DNA from: an uncultured Lachnospiraceae bacterium
GTDB taxonomy: Bacteria > Bacillota > Clostridia > Lachnospirales > Lachnospiraceae
Reading direction: 5' to 3'
Assembly: GCA_947626745.1 (NCBI GenBank)
Contig: CANQTF010000003.1
Coordinates: 158,371-222,370 of the forward strand
DNA length: 64,000 bases
Under the pieces are notes generated by a model. It saw only the letters and a program-made list of their open reading frames with translations, did no database searches and was not told the origin of the DNA. Position 1 is the first letter of the stretch, and every line of letters begins with the position of its first letter. Below are positions 44,244 through 53,214 of the stretch, piece by piece. Both the position numbers and the translations under genes were made by a program.

Positions 44244-45107
44244 GTGAAAGGATATTACGGACAGATGCGGACGATAGATGTTGCGGACGTTACACGGCAT
44301 ATCGGAGAAATGTGTATAGAAGCCAATCATTTTCTCACAGCGGACATGGCTGAAGCGATGGAAACGGCCGCGGAAAGTGAGAGAGCGCCTCTGGGGAAAC
44401 AGATTCTGTGTCAGCTTCAGGATAATCTGAAGATCGCGGGGGAAGACAGGATCCCGATCTGTCAGGATACCGGTATGGCGGTGATCTTTATGGAGATCGG
44501 GCAGGACGTGCATTTTGTCGGCGGCTCACTGGAGGCCGCGGTCAACGAAGGCGTCAGGCAGGGCTATACGGAAGGATATCTGCGCAAATCCGTGGTGGCA
44601 GATCCTCTGATCAGGGAAAACACGAAGGACAATACGCCCGCCGTCATTCATTATGAGATGACGGAAGGGGACCGTCTCAGGATCACGGTCGCGCCGAAGG
44701 GTTTCGGCAGCGAAAATATGAGCAGGATATTTATGCTCAAACCCGCCGACGGCATGGAAGGTGTAAAAAATGCGATATTGACGGCGGTAAAGGATGCGGG
44801 TCCGAACGCGTGTCCGCCAATGGTGGTGGGCGTCGGCATAGGCGGCACCTTCGAGAAATGCGCCCTGTTGGCAAAAAAAGCGCTGACCCGACCGGTCAAT
44901 GAGCGCTCCGCGATCCCCTATGTGAGAGAGCTGGAGGAGGAAATGCTGGAGCGGATCAACCGGACAGGGATCGGCCCGGGCGGGCTGGGCGGAACGACTA
45001 CCGCTCTGGCGGTCAATATCAATACTTATCCGACGCATATTGCCGGGCTGCCGGTGGCGGTCAATATCTGCTGCCATGTGAACCGGCATGCGGTGCGGAT
45101 TCTGTAG
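44244..45107 (+). CDS. fumA: Class I fumarate hydratase, alpha subunit
   Basis: A 287-residue [4Fe-4S] subunit of the two-subunit fumarase (or tartrate dehydratase); it interconverts fumarate and L-malate. Cluster and substrate residues are in ICQDTGMAV, GPNACPPMVVGVGIGG and the region GGTFEKCALLAKKAL. The GTG at 44244 is preceded by GAGGA at six bases; the ATG at 44265 (MRTIDV, as in many homologues) is an alternative but has only AAAGGA at 12 bases. Paired with the beta subunit 18 bases on. Confidence 0.9.
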   Translation: MKGYYGQMRTIDVADVTRHIGEMCIEANHFLTADMAEAMETAAESERAPLGKQILCQLQDNLKIAGEDRIPICQDTGMAVIFMEIGQDVHFVGGSLEAAVNEGVRQGYTEGYLRKSVVADPLIRENTKDNTPAVIHYEMTEGDRLRITVAPKGFGSENMSRIFMLKPADGMEGVKNAILTAVKDAGPNACPPMVVGVGIGGTFEKCALLAKKALTRPVNERSAIPYVRELEEEMLERINRTGIGPGGLGGTTTALAVNINTYPTHIAGLPVAVNICCHVNRHAVRIL

Positions 45108-45125
45108 GAGAGGCTGGGAGGAAAA

Positions 45126-45677
45126 ATGGAACGGCATATACAAGCCCCTATGAGTAAGGAGACTGCGGGAGAGCTGCGGGCAGGAGATTATGTGTACATA
45201 ACCGGGACGATCTACACGGCCAGAGATGCGGCGCATAAGAGGATGCAGGAAGCGTTGGAGCAAGGCGAGCCGCTTCCGTTCGATATGTCAGGCAATATCA
45301 TATACTACATGGGGCCGTCCCCGGCGCGGGAGGGGAGGCCGATCGGCTCTGCCGGGCCCACTACGGCCAGCCGTATGGATAAGTATGCGCCGGCGCTTTT
45401 GGATATGGGACTGTCAGGCATGATCGGAAAGGGCAGGAGATCCGATGCCGTGAAGGAGGCTGTCGTCAGAAACGGCGCGGTCTATTTTGCGGCGGTGGGC
45501 GGCGCGGGAGCGCTCCTGTCAAGATCCGTCACGGCGGCCGAGGTGATCGCTTACGAGGATCTCGGAACAGAGGCGGTACGCAGGTTGGAAGTGAAGGATT
45601 TCCCGGCGATCGTCGTCATGGATCCGGAGGGCAGCGATCTGTACGAGACGGCGATAGAGGCGTATCGAAGCGAGTAG
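45126..45677 (+). CDS. fumB: Class I fumarate hydratase, beta subunit
   Basis: A 183-residue partner of the alpha subunit. It has LRAGDYVYITGTIYTARDAAHKRMQEAL, PFDMSGNIIYYMGPSP, GSAGPTTASRMDKYAP (typical of Fe-S fumarase C-terminal domains) and GAGALLSRSVTAAEVIAYEDLGTEAVRRLEVKDFPAIVVMD. GGGAGG precedes the ATG. Together the two give one enzyme of the reductive TCA branch. Confidence 0.93.
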   Translation: MERHIQAPMSKETAGELRAGDYVYITGTIYTARDAAHKRMQEALEQGEPLPFDMSGNIIYYMGPSPAREGRPIGSAGPTTASRMDKYAPALLDMGLSGMIGKGRRSDAVKEAVVRNGAVYFAAVGGAGALLSRSVTAAEVIAYEDLGTEAVRRLEVKDFPAIVVMDPEGSDLYETAIEAYRSE

Positions 45678-45739
45678 CCCAAAACGCATATAACCGCGGA
45701 AATGCGCAAAGTATGGCGGTATAAAATCTATGGAAAGCG

Positions 45740-45768
45740 TTGACAAATAGGAAAGGCTTAGGTATAAT
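45740..45768 (+). promoter_or_regulatory. Consensus promoter of tRNA-Ser
   Basis: Perfect TTGACA (45740-45745), 17-base spacer, perfect TATAAT (45763-45768), 40 bases before the tRNA. Confidence 0.85.
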
Positions 45769-45808
45769 AACATTTGCGTTATGATTGGTAGAGGCCGGTT
45801 CAGACTGT

Positions 45809-45896
45809 GGAGAAGTACTCAAGAGGCTGAAGAGGCGCCCCTGCTAAGGGTGTAGGTCGCTTACGCGGCGCGAGGGTTCAAATCCCTCCTTCTCCG
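45809..45896 (+). tRNA. tRNA-Ser (anticodon GCT)
   Basis: 88 bases, with acceptor GGAGAAG/CTTCTCC, anticodon loop CTGCTAA (anticodon GCT), a long variable arm (GGTCGCTTACGCGGC region) as in class II tRNAs, and T-arm GAGGGTTCAAATCCCTC. Discriminator G. CCA is not encoded. Confidence 0.95.
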
Positions 45897-45956
45897 TTCA
45901 TCTACCGAATAGGAAAGTCGGATCATCGTATGCTTCTCGCAGGCAGGAGGTAGGCT

Positions 45957-46073
45957 ATGTTTTTATTATTGGTAGGCGGCTTGGTGGTAGTTATTATTCC
46001 CGTTGTGATCGCGGTGGTGTCTTCCGTTGTCTCTGCGATCGCGGCTTCTCAGGATATCGGGGAAGACGAGTAG
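45957..46073 (+). CDS. Small 38-residue hydrophobic membrane peptide
   Basis: ATG at 45957 after AGGAGG (45946-45950 region) with a seven-base gap. 38 codons: a hydrophobic stretch of Val, Ile, Leu, Gly from residue 2 to ~30 followed by an acidic tail (QDIGEDE). One membrane helix with the acidic end probably inside. It starts 60 bases after tRNA-Ser and may be carried on the same transcript; a hairpin follows. No family recognised. Confidence 0.6.
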   Translation: MFLLLVGGLVVVIIPVVIAVVSSVVSAIAASQDIGEDE

Positions 46074-46117
46074 CCGGAGCGGCTGTACGGAGGATCGGCA
46101 ATAAGGTAAAACAGGAG

Positions 46118-46153
46118 AGGACAGGGAAGAGGAATCTTTTCGCGTCCTTTTTT
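46118..46153 (+). terminator. Terminator after tRNA-Ser and the 38-residue peptide
   Basis: AGGAC (46118-46122) with GTCCT (46144-46148) and an inner GGAAGA/TTTTC pair, then a run of six T. Confidence 0.65.
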
Positions 46154-46166
46154 ATATTACATAATA

Positions 46167-46195
46167 TTGAAAAACAGCATGGGATTGTCTATAAT
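46167..46195 (+). promoter_or_regulatory. Promoter of the DHH phosphoesterase gene
   Basis: TTGAAA (46167-46172), 17-base spacer, perfect TATAAT (46190-46195), 75 bases before the ATG. Confidence 0.65.
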
Positions 46196-46270
46196 ATGAT
46201 GTAACAGATTCAGGGTCGGCATAAGAGATATATGCTGTAAAGGCCGGGTTGAGAGAGATGGAGGATCAGT

Positions 46271-47191
46271 ATGAGATTAGTGACACGTTCGGATTTTGAC
46301 GGGCTTGCATGCGGGGCGTTATTGAAGGAAGCGGGTATCATCGACCACTGGAAATTTGCGCATCCGAAAGATCTGCAGGACGGTTTGATCGAGATCACAG
46401 AAGATGATTGTCTTGCCAATGTTCCCTATGTGGAGGGCTGCGGCCTGTGGTTCGATCATCATTCCAGCGAGCACGAGAGACTGCAGCTGGCGGGTAAGTA
46501 CAAAGGGGAAAGCCGTATCACGCCTTCCTGCGCGCGGATCATTTATGAGTATTACGGCGGAAGAGAGAGATTCCCGCAGTTTGATGATATGATGGAGGCG
46601 GTCGATAAGGTCGATTCGGGAAATCTCACCATTGATGAGATCCAGAACCCGACGGGCTGGATCTTGGTTGGCTATCTGATGGATCCCAGAACAGGGCTTG
46701 GGCGTTTCCGCAACTTTACGATCTCCAATTATCAGCTTATGGAAAAGCTGATCGATGCGTGCCGCACCATGACCACGGAAGAGATACTGGAGCTGCCTGA
46801 CGTCAAGGAGCGTATTGTCGTGTACAACGAGCAGACCGAGAAATTTAAAGAGATGGTCACGGCGCATACACAGATCAGAGGCAACGTTATCATCACGGAT
46901 CTGCGGGGCGTGGAGACGATATACACCGGCAATCGCTTTATGATCTACAGCATGTATCCGGAGCAGAATATTTCCGCATGGATCGTAAACGGCAAAGGCG
47001 GTCTCGGCTGTTCCGCGGCGGTCGGCTACAGCATTCTCAATAAGACCAGCGACGTGAACGTGGGAAGTCTCATGCTCAAGTATGGCGGCGGCGGCCATAA
47101 GAAAGTCGGCACGTGTCAGTTTACAGACGAGAATATGGCGACAGAGCTTCCGAAGATGTTAGATGAACTCTGCGCTATGGCCAATAAGTAA
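46271..47191 (+). CDS. DHH-family phosphoesterase
   Basis: A 306-residue protein of the DHH superfamily. Metal motifs: TRSDFDGLACG (residues ~6-14), LWFDHHSSE (DHH, ~59-66), and DHHA1-like nucleotide site KYGGGGHKKVGTCQF near the C-terminus. Relatives include exopolyphosphatases, oligoribonucleases and cyclic-dinucleotide phosphodiesterases; the substrate cannot be fixed. It has GGAGG before the ATG and its own promoter; the next gene follows 27 bases on. Confidence 0.87.
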   Translation: MRLVTRSDFDGLACGALLKEAGIIDHWKFAHPKDLQDGLIEITEDDCLANVPYVEGCGLWFDHHSSEHERLQLAGKYKGESRITPSCARIIYEYYGGRERFPQFDDMMEAVDKVDSGNLTIDEIQNPTGWILVGYLMDPRTGLGRFRNFTISNYQLMEKLIDACRTMTTEEILELPDVKERIVVYNEQTEKFKEMVTAHTQIRGNVIITDLRGVETIYTGNRFMIYSMYPEQNISAWIVNGKGGLGCSAAVGYSILNKTSDVNVGSLMLKYGGGGHKKVGTCQFTDENMATELPKMLDELCAMANK

Positions 47192-47218
47192 CTGCGGTGC
47201 TGATCGGAGATATCTTAT

Positions 47219-48079
47219 ATGACTTTTGACCTTAAGAAAGACGGCAGAAGGATCATCGTTATCTGCCTTGCATCGGCTATCATGGCGGTGAATATCAAAA
47301 CCTTTGTCAATACAGGCGGCCTGTATCCGGGCGGCGCTACGGGGCTGACCATACTGATACAGAGCATTTTCAAAATGTATTTCGGTATTCTTGTCCCGTA
47401 TACGCCGGTCAATCTGTTGTTGAATGTCGTGCCGATCTATATCGGATTCCGGTTTATCGGAAAGAAATTTACGCTGTATTCCTGCCTGATGATCGTTCTC
47501 ACCAGTATCATGACGGACGCCATACCGGCGATACCTTTGACATACGACATTTTGCTGATCAGCATTTTCGGCGGAATCATCAACGGCTTTGTGACCAGTC
47601 TCTGCCTGTCCATGAATGCGACCACGGGCGGAACGGATTTTATCTCTATTTTTCTCTCCGAGAAAAAGGGCGTGGACGCATGGAATTTCATTCTCGCTTT
47701 CAATGTTGTGATCATCATGATCGCCGGGATTTTGTTCGGCTTTGACAAGGCGCTGTATTCCATTATTTTTCAGTATACTTCCACGCAGATGCTGCGCATG
47801 CTCTATACCCGCTATCAGAAGCAGACGCTTTTCATCGTGACTAATCATGCGGAGGCCGTCTGTGATGCGATCAATCGGATCAGCAAGCACGGGGCGACTA
47901 TCCTAAACGGAGAAGGGTCTTATGAACGCAGGAAACGGGAAATGGTGTACTCCGTAGTTTCCAAGGAGGAAAGCAAAGCGGTCATAAAAGCGGTGAAAGA
48001 GGCCGACGAGGCGGCGTTTGTCAATGCGATAAGAACAGAGGAGCTGTTCGGCAGATTTTATTATCGGCCGAATGAGTGA
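47219..48079 (+). CDS. YitT-family membrane protein
   Basis: A 286-residue protein with an N-terminal YitT membrane domain of five to six spans (NTGGLYPGGATGLTILIQSIF; SLCLSMNATTGGTDFISIFLSEK) and a C-terminal cytoplasmic DUF2179 domain (TLFIVTNHAEAVCDAINRISKHGATILNGEGSYERRKREMVYSVVSKEE). Family function is unclear; nucleotide or ligand sensing by the DUF2179 part has been proposed. The ATG follows GGAGATATCTTAT. Confidence 0.88.
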   Translation: MTFDLKKDGRRIIVICLASAIMAVNIKTFVNTGGLYPGGATGLTILIQSIFKMYFGILVPYTPVNLLLNVVPIYIGFRFIGKKFTLYSCLMIVLTSIMTDAIPAIPLTYDILLISIFGGIINGFVTSLCLSMNATTGGTDFISIFLSEKKGVDAWNFILAFNVVIIMIAGILFGFDKALYSIIFQYTSTQMLRMLYTRYQKQTLFIVTNHAEAVCDAINRISKHGATILNGEGSYERRKREMVYSVVSKEESKAVIKAVKEADEAAFVNAIRTEELFGRFYYRPNE

Positions 48080-48153
48080 CATATTCTTAAAAATTCTTTT
48101 GCTGCATGAGCAGCATACGTTTCCCAAATCATAAAGAGTGAAAAATCAAAAAG

Positions 48154-48185
48154 GTGGAAAAATCCGACAAATCCTGTGCTATCAT
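48154..48185 (+). promoter_or_regulatory. Shared motif GTGGAAAAA-N17-TATCAT before the WYL gene
   Basis: GTGGAAAAA (48154-48162), 17 bases, TATCAT (48180-48185), 32 bases before the ATG. The same element at the same spacing precedes the AAA gene. It differs from a sigma-A -35 box, so it may be a site for the WYL protein or another sigma. Confidence 0.45.
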
Positions 48186-48217
48186 AGATACAGGAAAAGC
48201 GAAAGGCGGCAAAAACC

Positions 48218-49495
48218 ATGGCAAAGAGAAACCTGGACAAGGAAACCCGTTTCGCACGTCTGATCAGGGTATGGGACTATCTGCGAAGAAATACGGACAA
48301 GGATCATCCGATCACGCAGGAGGCTATGCGGCAGGATTCGGAGATCAGAGATTACCTCGGAGACAAGCAGACCTTTAACCGGCTCATCAAGGATATGGCG
48401 TGGGCATTAAACTGCGACGAGGCAGCGTGCAGACCCAAAGACAAAGAAGAGTGGAAGATTTGTTTTCGGGATTTCGAGAAGTTCTGTGAGGATTGGAAGA
48501 GAGCGGAGGATTGTGAGGGAGAGTCGGCGGTTGAGGCACAGGGAGAAGGAGATGCGGACGATTTGCTGTGCGTCGATCCGCTGGAGGCGTACCATGCCAG
48601 AACCATGCGTCTTGGCGGACTGCACTGCAACCCGACATTTTCCTATGAAGAGATCGACTGCATGATCGAGGGGATTTTGGCTTCCAGGACGCTGGATGGC
48701 CGGACGGCACAGACCCTGATCGGCAAGATCGAAGATCAGCTGACCACAAAGTTTTATCGGAAGACAGCAAAGCGCATCTGCAAGATAAAAGAGCAGCCGC
48801 TGGCGGATCGTGAGTTGATGCGGCAGAATCTCTTGACGATCCGACAGGCCATTGATACCAACGTGCAGATCAATTTTCAGTTCAACGGTTACACGTGTCG
48901 GAAGAAACTGGAGCCTGTCAGCGAGAGGAAATACACGGTGAGTCCCTATTACATCGTAGCGGACGGCGGGCGGTATTATCTGCTGGCCTGTATGCCCGTC
49001 ATGCGGCAGGGCAGGAAGCTGCAGAATATGTCGATCTGGCGGATCGATCTGATGACAGAGGTGAAGATCCCCGGGGAGCGGAGAGAACTCGGCATAGCAG
49101 GTCAACCTAGGATTCCCATGCGGGATGTGGAGAATCTGCCGCTTGCCTGGGATGAGAGTTTTCACTGCAAGCATCTGCATATGTCCTTCGACAAACCGGA
49201 ACGGATCACGCTGCGCGTCAGGAGCGACAAGCGGGCGGACGATCCGACGAAAAAGGTAAGGCCGGATTACACCTTCCTGCATGACTGGTTCGGCGATACG
49301 TTCCGTTATGTGCGGACTGAGGAAGAAGCGCCCTATGACGATATCGTGGAGGTGGAGACCTCGCCTTACGGCATGGTGCATTGGGCGCTGCAGTACAGCG
49401 ACAGGGTGGAGGTGCTGGAGCCAGCGGCCGTGCGCGAGGAGGTGGCGCGAAAGGTAAGGGCGTTAGCGGAAAAGTATGGGGTGAAACTTCAGTAA
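48218..49495 (+). CDS. WYL-domain transcriptional regulator
   Basis: A 425-residue protein. The N-terminal ~70 residues are a winged-helix DNA-binding domain (TRFARLIRVWDYLRRNTDKDHPITQEAMRQDSEIRDYLGDKQTFNRLIKDMAWAL). The middle holds a WYL ligand-binding domain (KLEPVSERKYTVSPYYIVADGGRYYLLACMPV), with SPYYIVADGGRYYLL as the core, and the end is a WCX-type dimerisation segment. WYL proteins often control defence or accessory operons and bind nucleotides. It lies just upstream of, and is probably the regulator of, the AAA operon. ATG at 48218. Confidence 0.85.
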   Translation: MAKRNLDKETRFARLIRVWDYLRRNTDKDHPITQEAMRQDSEIRDYLGDKQTFNRLIKDMAWALNCDEAACRPKDKEEWKICFRDFEKFCEDWKRAEDCEGESAVEAQGEGDADDLLCVDPLEAYHARTMRLGGLHCNPTFSYEEIDCMIEGILASRTLDGRTAQTLIGKIEDQLTTKFYRKTAKRICKIKEQPLADRELMRQNLLTIRQAIDTNVQINFQFNGYTCRKKLEPVSERKYTVSPYYIVADGGRYYLLACMPVMRQGRKLQNMSIWRIDLMTEVKIPGERRELGIAGQPRIPMRDVENLPLAWDESFHCKHLHMSFDKPERITLRVRSDKRADDPTKKVRPDYTFLHDWFGDTFRYVRTEEEAPYDDIVEVETSPYGMVHWALQYSDRVEVLEPAAVREEVARKVRALAEKYGVKLQ

Positions 49496-49508
49496 AATTT
49501 CTCACAGA

Positions 49509-49540
49509 GTGGAAAAACTCGCTTTTCGGAATGGTATAAC
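49509..49540 (+). promoter_or_regulatory. Shared motif GTGGAAAAA-N17-TATAAC before the AAA operon
   Basis: GTGGAAAAA (49509-49517), 17 bases, TATAAC (49535-49540), 60 bases before the ATG of the double-AAA gene. It is the second copy of the element in front of the WYL gene. Confidence 0.45.
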
Positions 49541-49600
49541 AATATATAGAGAAAGAGATCAAAAAAGTCGAACCTGACCAGAGGACGGAGGAGGAAATCA

Positions 49601-52444
49601 ATGCGATACTTTGAGTTTATGCTTGACACCACAGCGAAAGAGATTGAAAAAAATGCGACAGTCAATCTGAGAGAGTACGCCTTTAACAAGCCGATCGGCG
49701 CAGTGAGCAGTTACCTGTTCGGCAATCTCAAAAACGGCGTGTACTGCTTTATGTACAGAGAAGAGCAGGGTGCCGTTTTGAGCGCATTTTCCTATGACGA
49801 GAAGACGCGGACGTTTCGCGAAGCATACGACGACATCCTTGAAATGTTACGGCAGATATTCGGCATCAAAAAGGTAAAGGCAGAGCCCTGCGAGGTCACC
49901 ATAGAGCAGTTTTATGAAGATATGATGGAAGCAAGGCGGAGAGAGCTTTTTCAGTATCTTTCTTCGGGCAGAGCGATGGAAATGTCAAAGGTGGAGTTTT
50001 ACGACATGTATAGGCGGTTGGAGAGGGAGAAGTGTTCTTATAAGTGGGAAGAAAAGATTATATCCGAAAAGGATAAAAAAACAAATCCGCTGTATGACAA
50101 GAGCATGACCGATGAACTCTCCAATATCGAGGCTCACAGAAACGCGTCGGATTTTCAGGGAAATTCGGTTCACTACGTGATCTCGTGCAGGAGCACGGAG
50201 GCGGCGGTCGATATGGCGGAGGCTCTCGCGCAGAGGCTGGCGAAGGCAAACCGTCTGCGCGGCAGACGCATGGAGATCATCACACAGATACAGCCGGGGT
50301 TGTATCGGAGCAGCGATTGCCGGCTTGAGGAGGTGATAGAAAATAATTACGGCGGCGTGGTAGTGATCGATCTGTCCGAAAAATTCGGATACAGCCCGGT
50401 TGACTATGCAATGGCCTGTAAGTATCTGGAAAGACTGGTGCAGAAATACAGAAACGACTGCCTTTTTGTGTTCACCTACAATATCGAGAAGCCGGGCTTT
50501 GCCTATCAGTTTCTGACGCAGGTGCGTAAGTATATCCTTTCGGTGGAGATCAGAGAGGGTGTGGGCGGCAGAAGAGAGGCCGTGGCTTACCTGAAGGAAC
50601 TGATCCGGACATCGGATTATTCCAAGTATACGGGACAGGCGGGCGAATTTATGAAATCCTTTGCCGGAGATTGCTTTTCCCAGACAGACGTGTTGGCGGC
50701 GTTTGCGCAGTTCGAGCCGTGGTGTCTGAACCGAAACGTGCTGAAAGCCTATGCATACGACACGGCGGACACGTTTATGCTGGACAGGGAAGAGAATGCC
50801 GATTCTGCCTATGAGAAGCTGAAGAACCTGATCGGCCTTGCGGCCGTCAAGGAACAGATCGATCACATCATTGCCGCGGATATTGTGGAGAAGGAGCGGA
50901 AAAAGCGCCGGGGCAGCGCGTACCGGCTGGGAACCATGCACATGATATTCGCGGGCAACCCGGGAACGGCCAAGACGACGGTGGCGAGACTGTTCGCCGG
51001 TATCGCAAAAGAGAAAGGGATCTTAAAGAGCGGCATTTTCGTGGAATGCGGCGGGATGGATCTCGACGGACTTGACTGTGAAACGGCAATCAGAGGGGCG
51101 TTTGCGGGCGCGCAGGGCGGCGTGCTGTTCATTGATGAGGCGTATGCTATGAAAAGTGATCTGGCCGTCACCTGTCTCATTCAGGAGATGGAAAACAGGC
51201 GGGAGGAAGTCATCGTCATTCTGGCAGGATATTCCGAGCGGATGCGGAACTTTATGGAACGCAATGAGGGATTGAAGAGCAGGATCCCATATCGGATCGA
51301 TTTCCCTGATTACAGTGTGGAGGAACTGTCGGCTATTTTCATCGCGATGACTAAAGAGCGCGGCTTTGACGTTACGGAGGAGGCGCTGCAGGGAGCCCGC
51401 AGTATCTTTGAGAAGGTCAGACGCATGGATAATTTTGGCAACGGCAGATATGTGCGCAATCTGATAGAGCGGGCCGTGCAGAATCAGTCCATCAGGCTGC
51501 TGGGCGATAAAGAAAGCGCGGAGAAGATTGGGAAAAAAGAACTTTTTCTGCTCACCGGGGCCGATATCACGGGACTGGAAGAGGGGCTGCAGAAGGAAAG
51601 AGAGGCCGGCAGCGCGCAGAAGGAGCTTGATGAGATGATCGGCCTTGCTTCCGTGAAAGAAGTCATTCACAAAGCGGTCACGGGCTTTAAGCTGAAGAAG
51701 CTCTGCATGGAGCGAGGGATCCGCAAGGAAAATCCCTCGCTGCACATGGTGTTCACCGGCAATCCGGGGACGGCGAAGACGACGGTGGCCAGACTCTTTG
51801 CCGAAATCCTGAAGGATGAAAAGATCCTGCCCGCGGGAAGCTTCGTAGAGGTGGGACGGGCGGATCTGGTCGGCGACCATGTGGGCGCTACGGCGCCGCT
51901 TGTCAAGAAGAGATTCAGGGAGGCACAGGGCGGCGTGCTGTTCATCGACGAGGCGTATTCTCTCTGCGACGGTTATGAGAACAGTTTCGGGGATGAGGCG
52001 ATCAATACCATTGTCCAGGAGATGGAAAATCACAGAGACAACGTGGCGGTCATCTTCGCGGGCTATTCGGAGCAGATGCGGCATTTCCTTGACCGCAATC
52101 CGGGCATGTCGTCGCGGATCGCGTTCCATGTGGAATTCGAGGACTATTCCGTCTCCGAGCTCTGCGACATCACCGGGCTTATGCTCGCCGAAAAGCAGAT
52201 GAAGATCACGGACGCTGCCATGGAGAAACTGAAACATATCTATGAGAGCGCGAGGAAAGACAGCGATTTCGGCAACGGACGCTTTGTGCGCAAGATGCTG
52301 GAGGAGGCGGAGATGAATCTGGCGGTGCGCATACAGCAGACGGACGAATCCCTGCTTACCGAGGAGTTGCTGACGACGATTGAAGCAAGCGACATACCGG
52401 AATATGAAGTCGGGAAAACGCAGGAGAGGAGGATGGGGTTTTAA
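49601..52444 (+). CDS. Double AAA ATPase (CbbX/SpoVK/EccA-like)
   Basis: A 947-residue protein. Residues ~1-165 are unrecognised; ~165-400 look like a third, inactive AAA-like unit (VVVIDLSEKFGYSP; NDCLFVFTYNIEKPG) without Walker A. AAA-1 (~410-640) has FAGNPGTAKTTVARLF (~449-464), GVLFIDEAYAM and LAGYSERM. AAA-2 (~670-900) has FTGNPGTAKTTVARLF, GVLFIDEAYSL and FAGYSEQM. The arrangement is that of the CbxX/CfqX-SpoVK-EccA group, which remodel or unfold proteins. ATG follows GGAGGAGG. It heads an operon of about 11 genes to 60225 with no terminator seen. Confidence 0.87.
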   Translation: MRYFEFMLDTTAKEIEKNATVNLREYAFNKPIGAVSSYLFGNLKNGVYCFMYREEQGAVLSAFSYDEKTRTFREAYDDILEMLRQIFGIKKVKAEPCEVTIEQFYEDMMEARRRELFQYLSSGRAMEMSKVEFYDMYRRLEREKCSYKWEEKIISEKDKKTNPLYDKSMTDELSNIEAHRNASDFQGNSVHYVISCRSTEAAVDMAEALAQRLAKANRLRGRRMEIITQIQPGLYRSSDCRLEEVIENNYGGVVVIDLSEKFGYSPVDYAMACKYLERLVQKYRNDCLFVFTYNIEKPGFAYQFLTQVRKYILSVEIREGVGGRREAVAYLKELIRTSDYSKYTGQAGEFMKSFAGDCFSQTDVLAAFAQFEPWCLNRNVLKAYAYDTADTFMLDREENADSAYEKLKNLIGLAAVKEQIDHIIAADIVEKERKKRRGSAYRLGTMHMIFAGNPGTAKTTVARLFAGIAKEKGILKSGIFVECGGMDLDGLDCETAIRGAFAGAQGGVLFIDEAYAMKSDLAVTCLIQEMENRREEVIVILAGYSERMRNFMERNEGLKSRIPYRIDFPDYSVEELSAIFIAMTKERGFDVTEEALQGARSIFEKVRRMDNFGNGRYVRNLIERAVQNQSIRLLGDKESAEKIGKKELFLLTGADITGLEEGLQKEREAGSAQKELDEMIGLASVKEVIHKAVTGFKLKKLCMERGIRKENPSLHMVFTGNPGTAKTTVARLFAEILKDEKILPAGSFVEVGRADLVGDHVGATAPLVKKRFREAQGGVLFIDEAYSLCDGYENSFGDEAINTIVQEMENHRDNVAVIFAGYSEQMRHFLDRNPGMSSRIAFHVEFEDYSVSELCDITGLMLAEKQMKITDAAMEKLKHIYESARKDSDFGNGRFVRKMLEEAEMNLAVRIQQTDESLLTEELLTTIEASDIPEYEVGKTQERRMGF

Positions 52445-52484
52445 AATAGAAAAACAACTGTTAAGATAACAGGAGGGGGTCTTT

Positions 52485-53198
52485 ATGAGATACATTGTTT
52501 CCGACATACACGGCTGCTACGATCAGTACTGGGCGCTGCTTGATAAGATTCATTTTTCAGACGATGATAAGCTCTATGTGCTGGGCGATGTCGTAGATCG
52601 CGGGCCGGAGCCGATCAAAATGCTTCAGGATATGAGGCGGCGCCCGAACGTTGTTTTTATTCTGGGAAATCATGATTTTACGATGTATTCGCTCATGAGA
52701 CACCTCATGGTGGAAGTCACAAAAGGAAATTATGACCGTCACCTGACAGAGGAGATCATGCTGGCGCTGAATCTTTGGCTGCAGGACGGCGGACGGATCA
52801 CGGTGGAGCAGTTTCGTGACTTGGATTGCGCACAGATGAAGGATATTCTGGATTACATAGCGGAGGCGTCTCTGTATGAGGTGATAGAGTACAACGGAAA
52901 AGAGTACCGGCTCGTCCATGCAGGGCTGTCGAACTTTGCGCCCGATAAAGGGCTGGATGAGTATGATTTATATGATTTTCTGGAAGAGAGAACGGACTAT
53001 GCCAGAAGGTACTATCCGCAGGACAATATCTATCTGGTCACGGGACATACGCCGACGGTTTATATTGAGGGCTGGGGGAGGACGGAGGTGTACAGGGCAA
53101 ACGGGCACATTGCGATTGACTGCGCCTGTGTGGCGGGAGGAAAGCTGGCGGCGTTCTGCGTGGAGACGGAGGAAGTCATCTACGTGGACGGACTGTAA
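52485..53198 (+). CDS. Calcineurin-type metallophosphoesterase A
   Basis: A 237-residue PPP-like phosphatase. Metal motifs: VSDIHGCYDQY (DxH), LYVLGDVVDRGPEP (GDxxDRG), LGNHDFTM (GNHD), VHAGLSN (HAG) and TGHTPTVY (GH). It probably removes phosphate from a protein or nucleotide. It starts 40 bases after the AAA gene with AGGAGGGGG in front. Two further related phosphatases occur later in the same operon (58720 and 59521). Confidence 0.9.
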   Translation: MRYIVSDIHGCYDQYWALLDKIHFSDDDKLYVLGDVVDRGPEPIKMLQDMRRRPNVVFILGNHDFTMYSLMRHLMVEVTKGNYDRHLTEEIMLALNLWLQDGGRITVEQFRDLDCAQMKDILDYIAEASLYEVIEYNGKEYRLVHAGLSNFAPDKGLDEYDLYDFLEERTDYARRYYPQDNIYLVTGHTPTVYIEGWGRTEVYRANGHIAIDCACVAGGKLAAFCVETEEVIYVDGL

Positions 53199-53214
53199 AC
53201 AAGGAGGATATATC

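Noticed and set aside
52918..53214. N-terminal extension of the 53215 gene
   Set aside because: It overlaps the phosphatase gene in another frame, and AAGGAGG lies directly before 53215.
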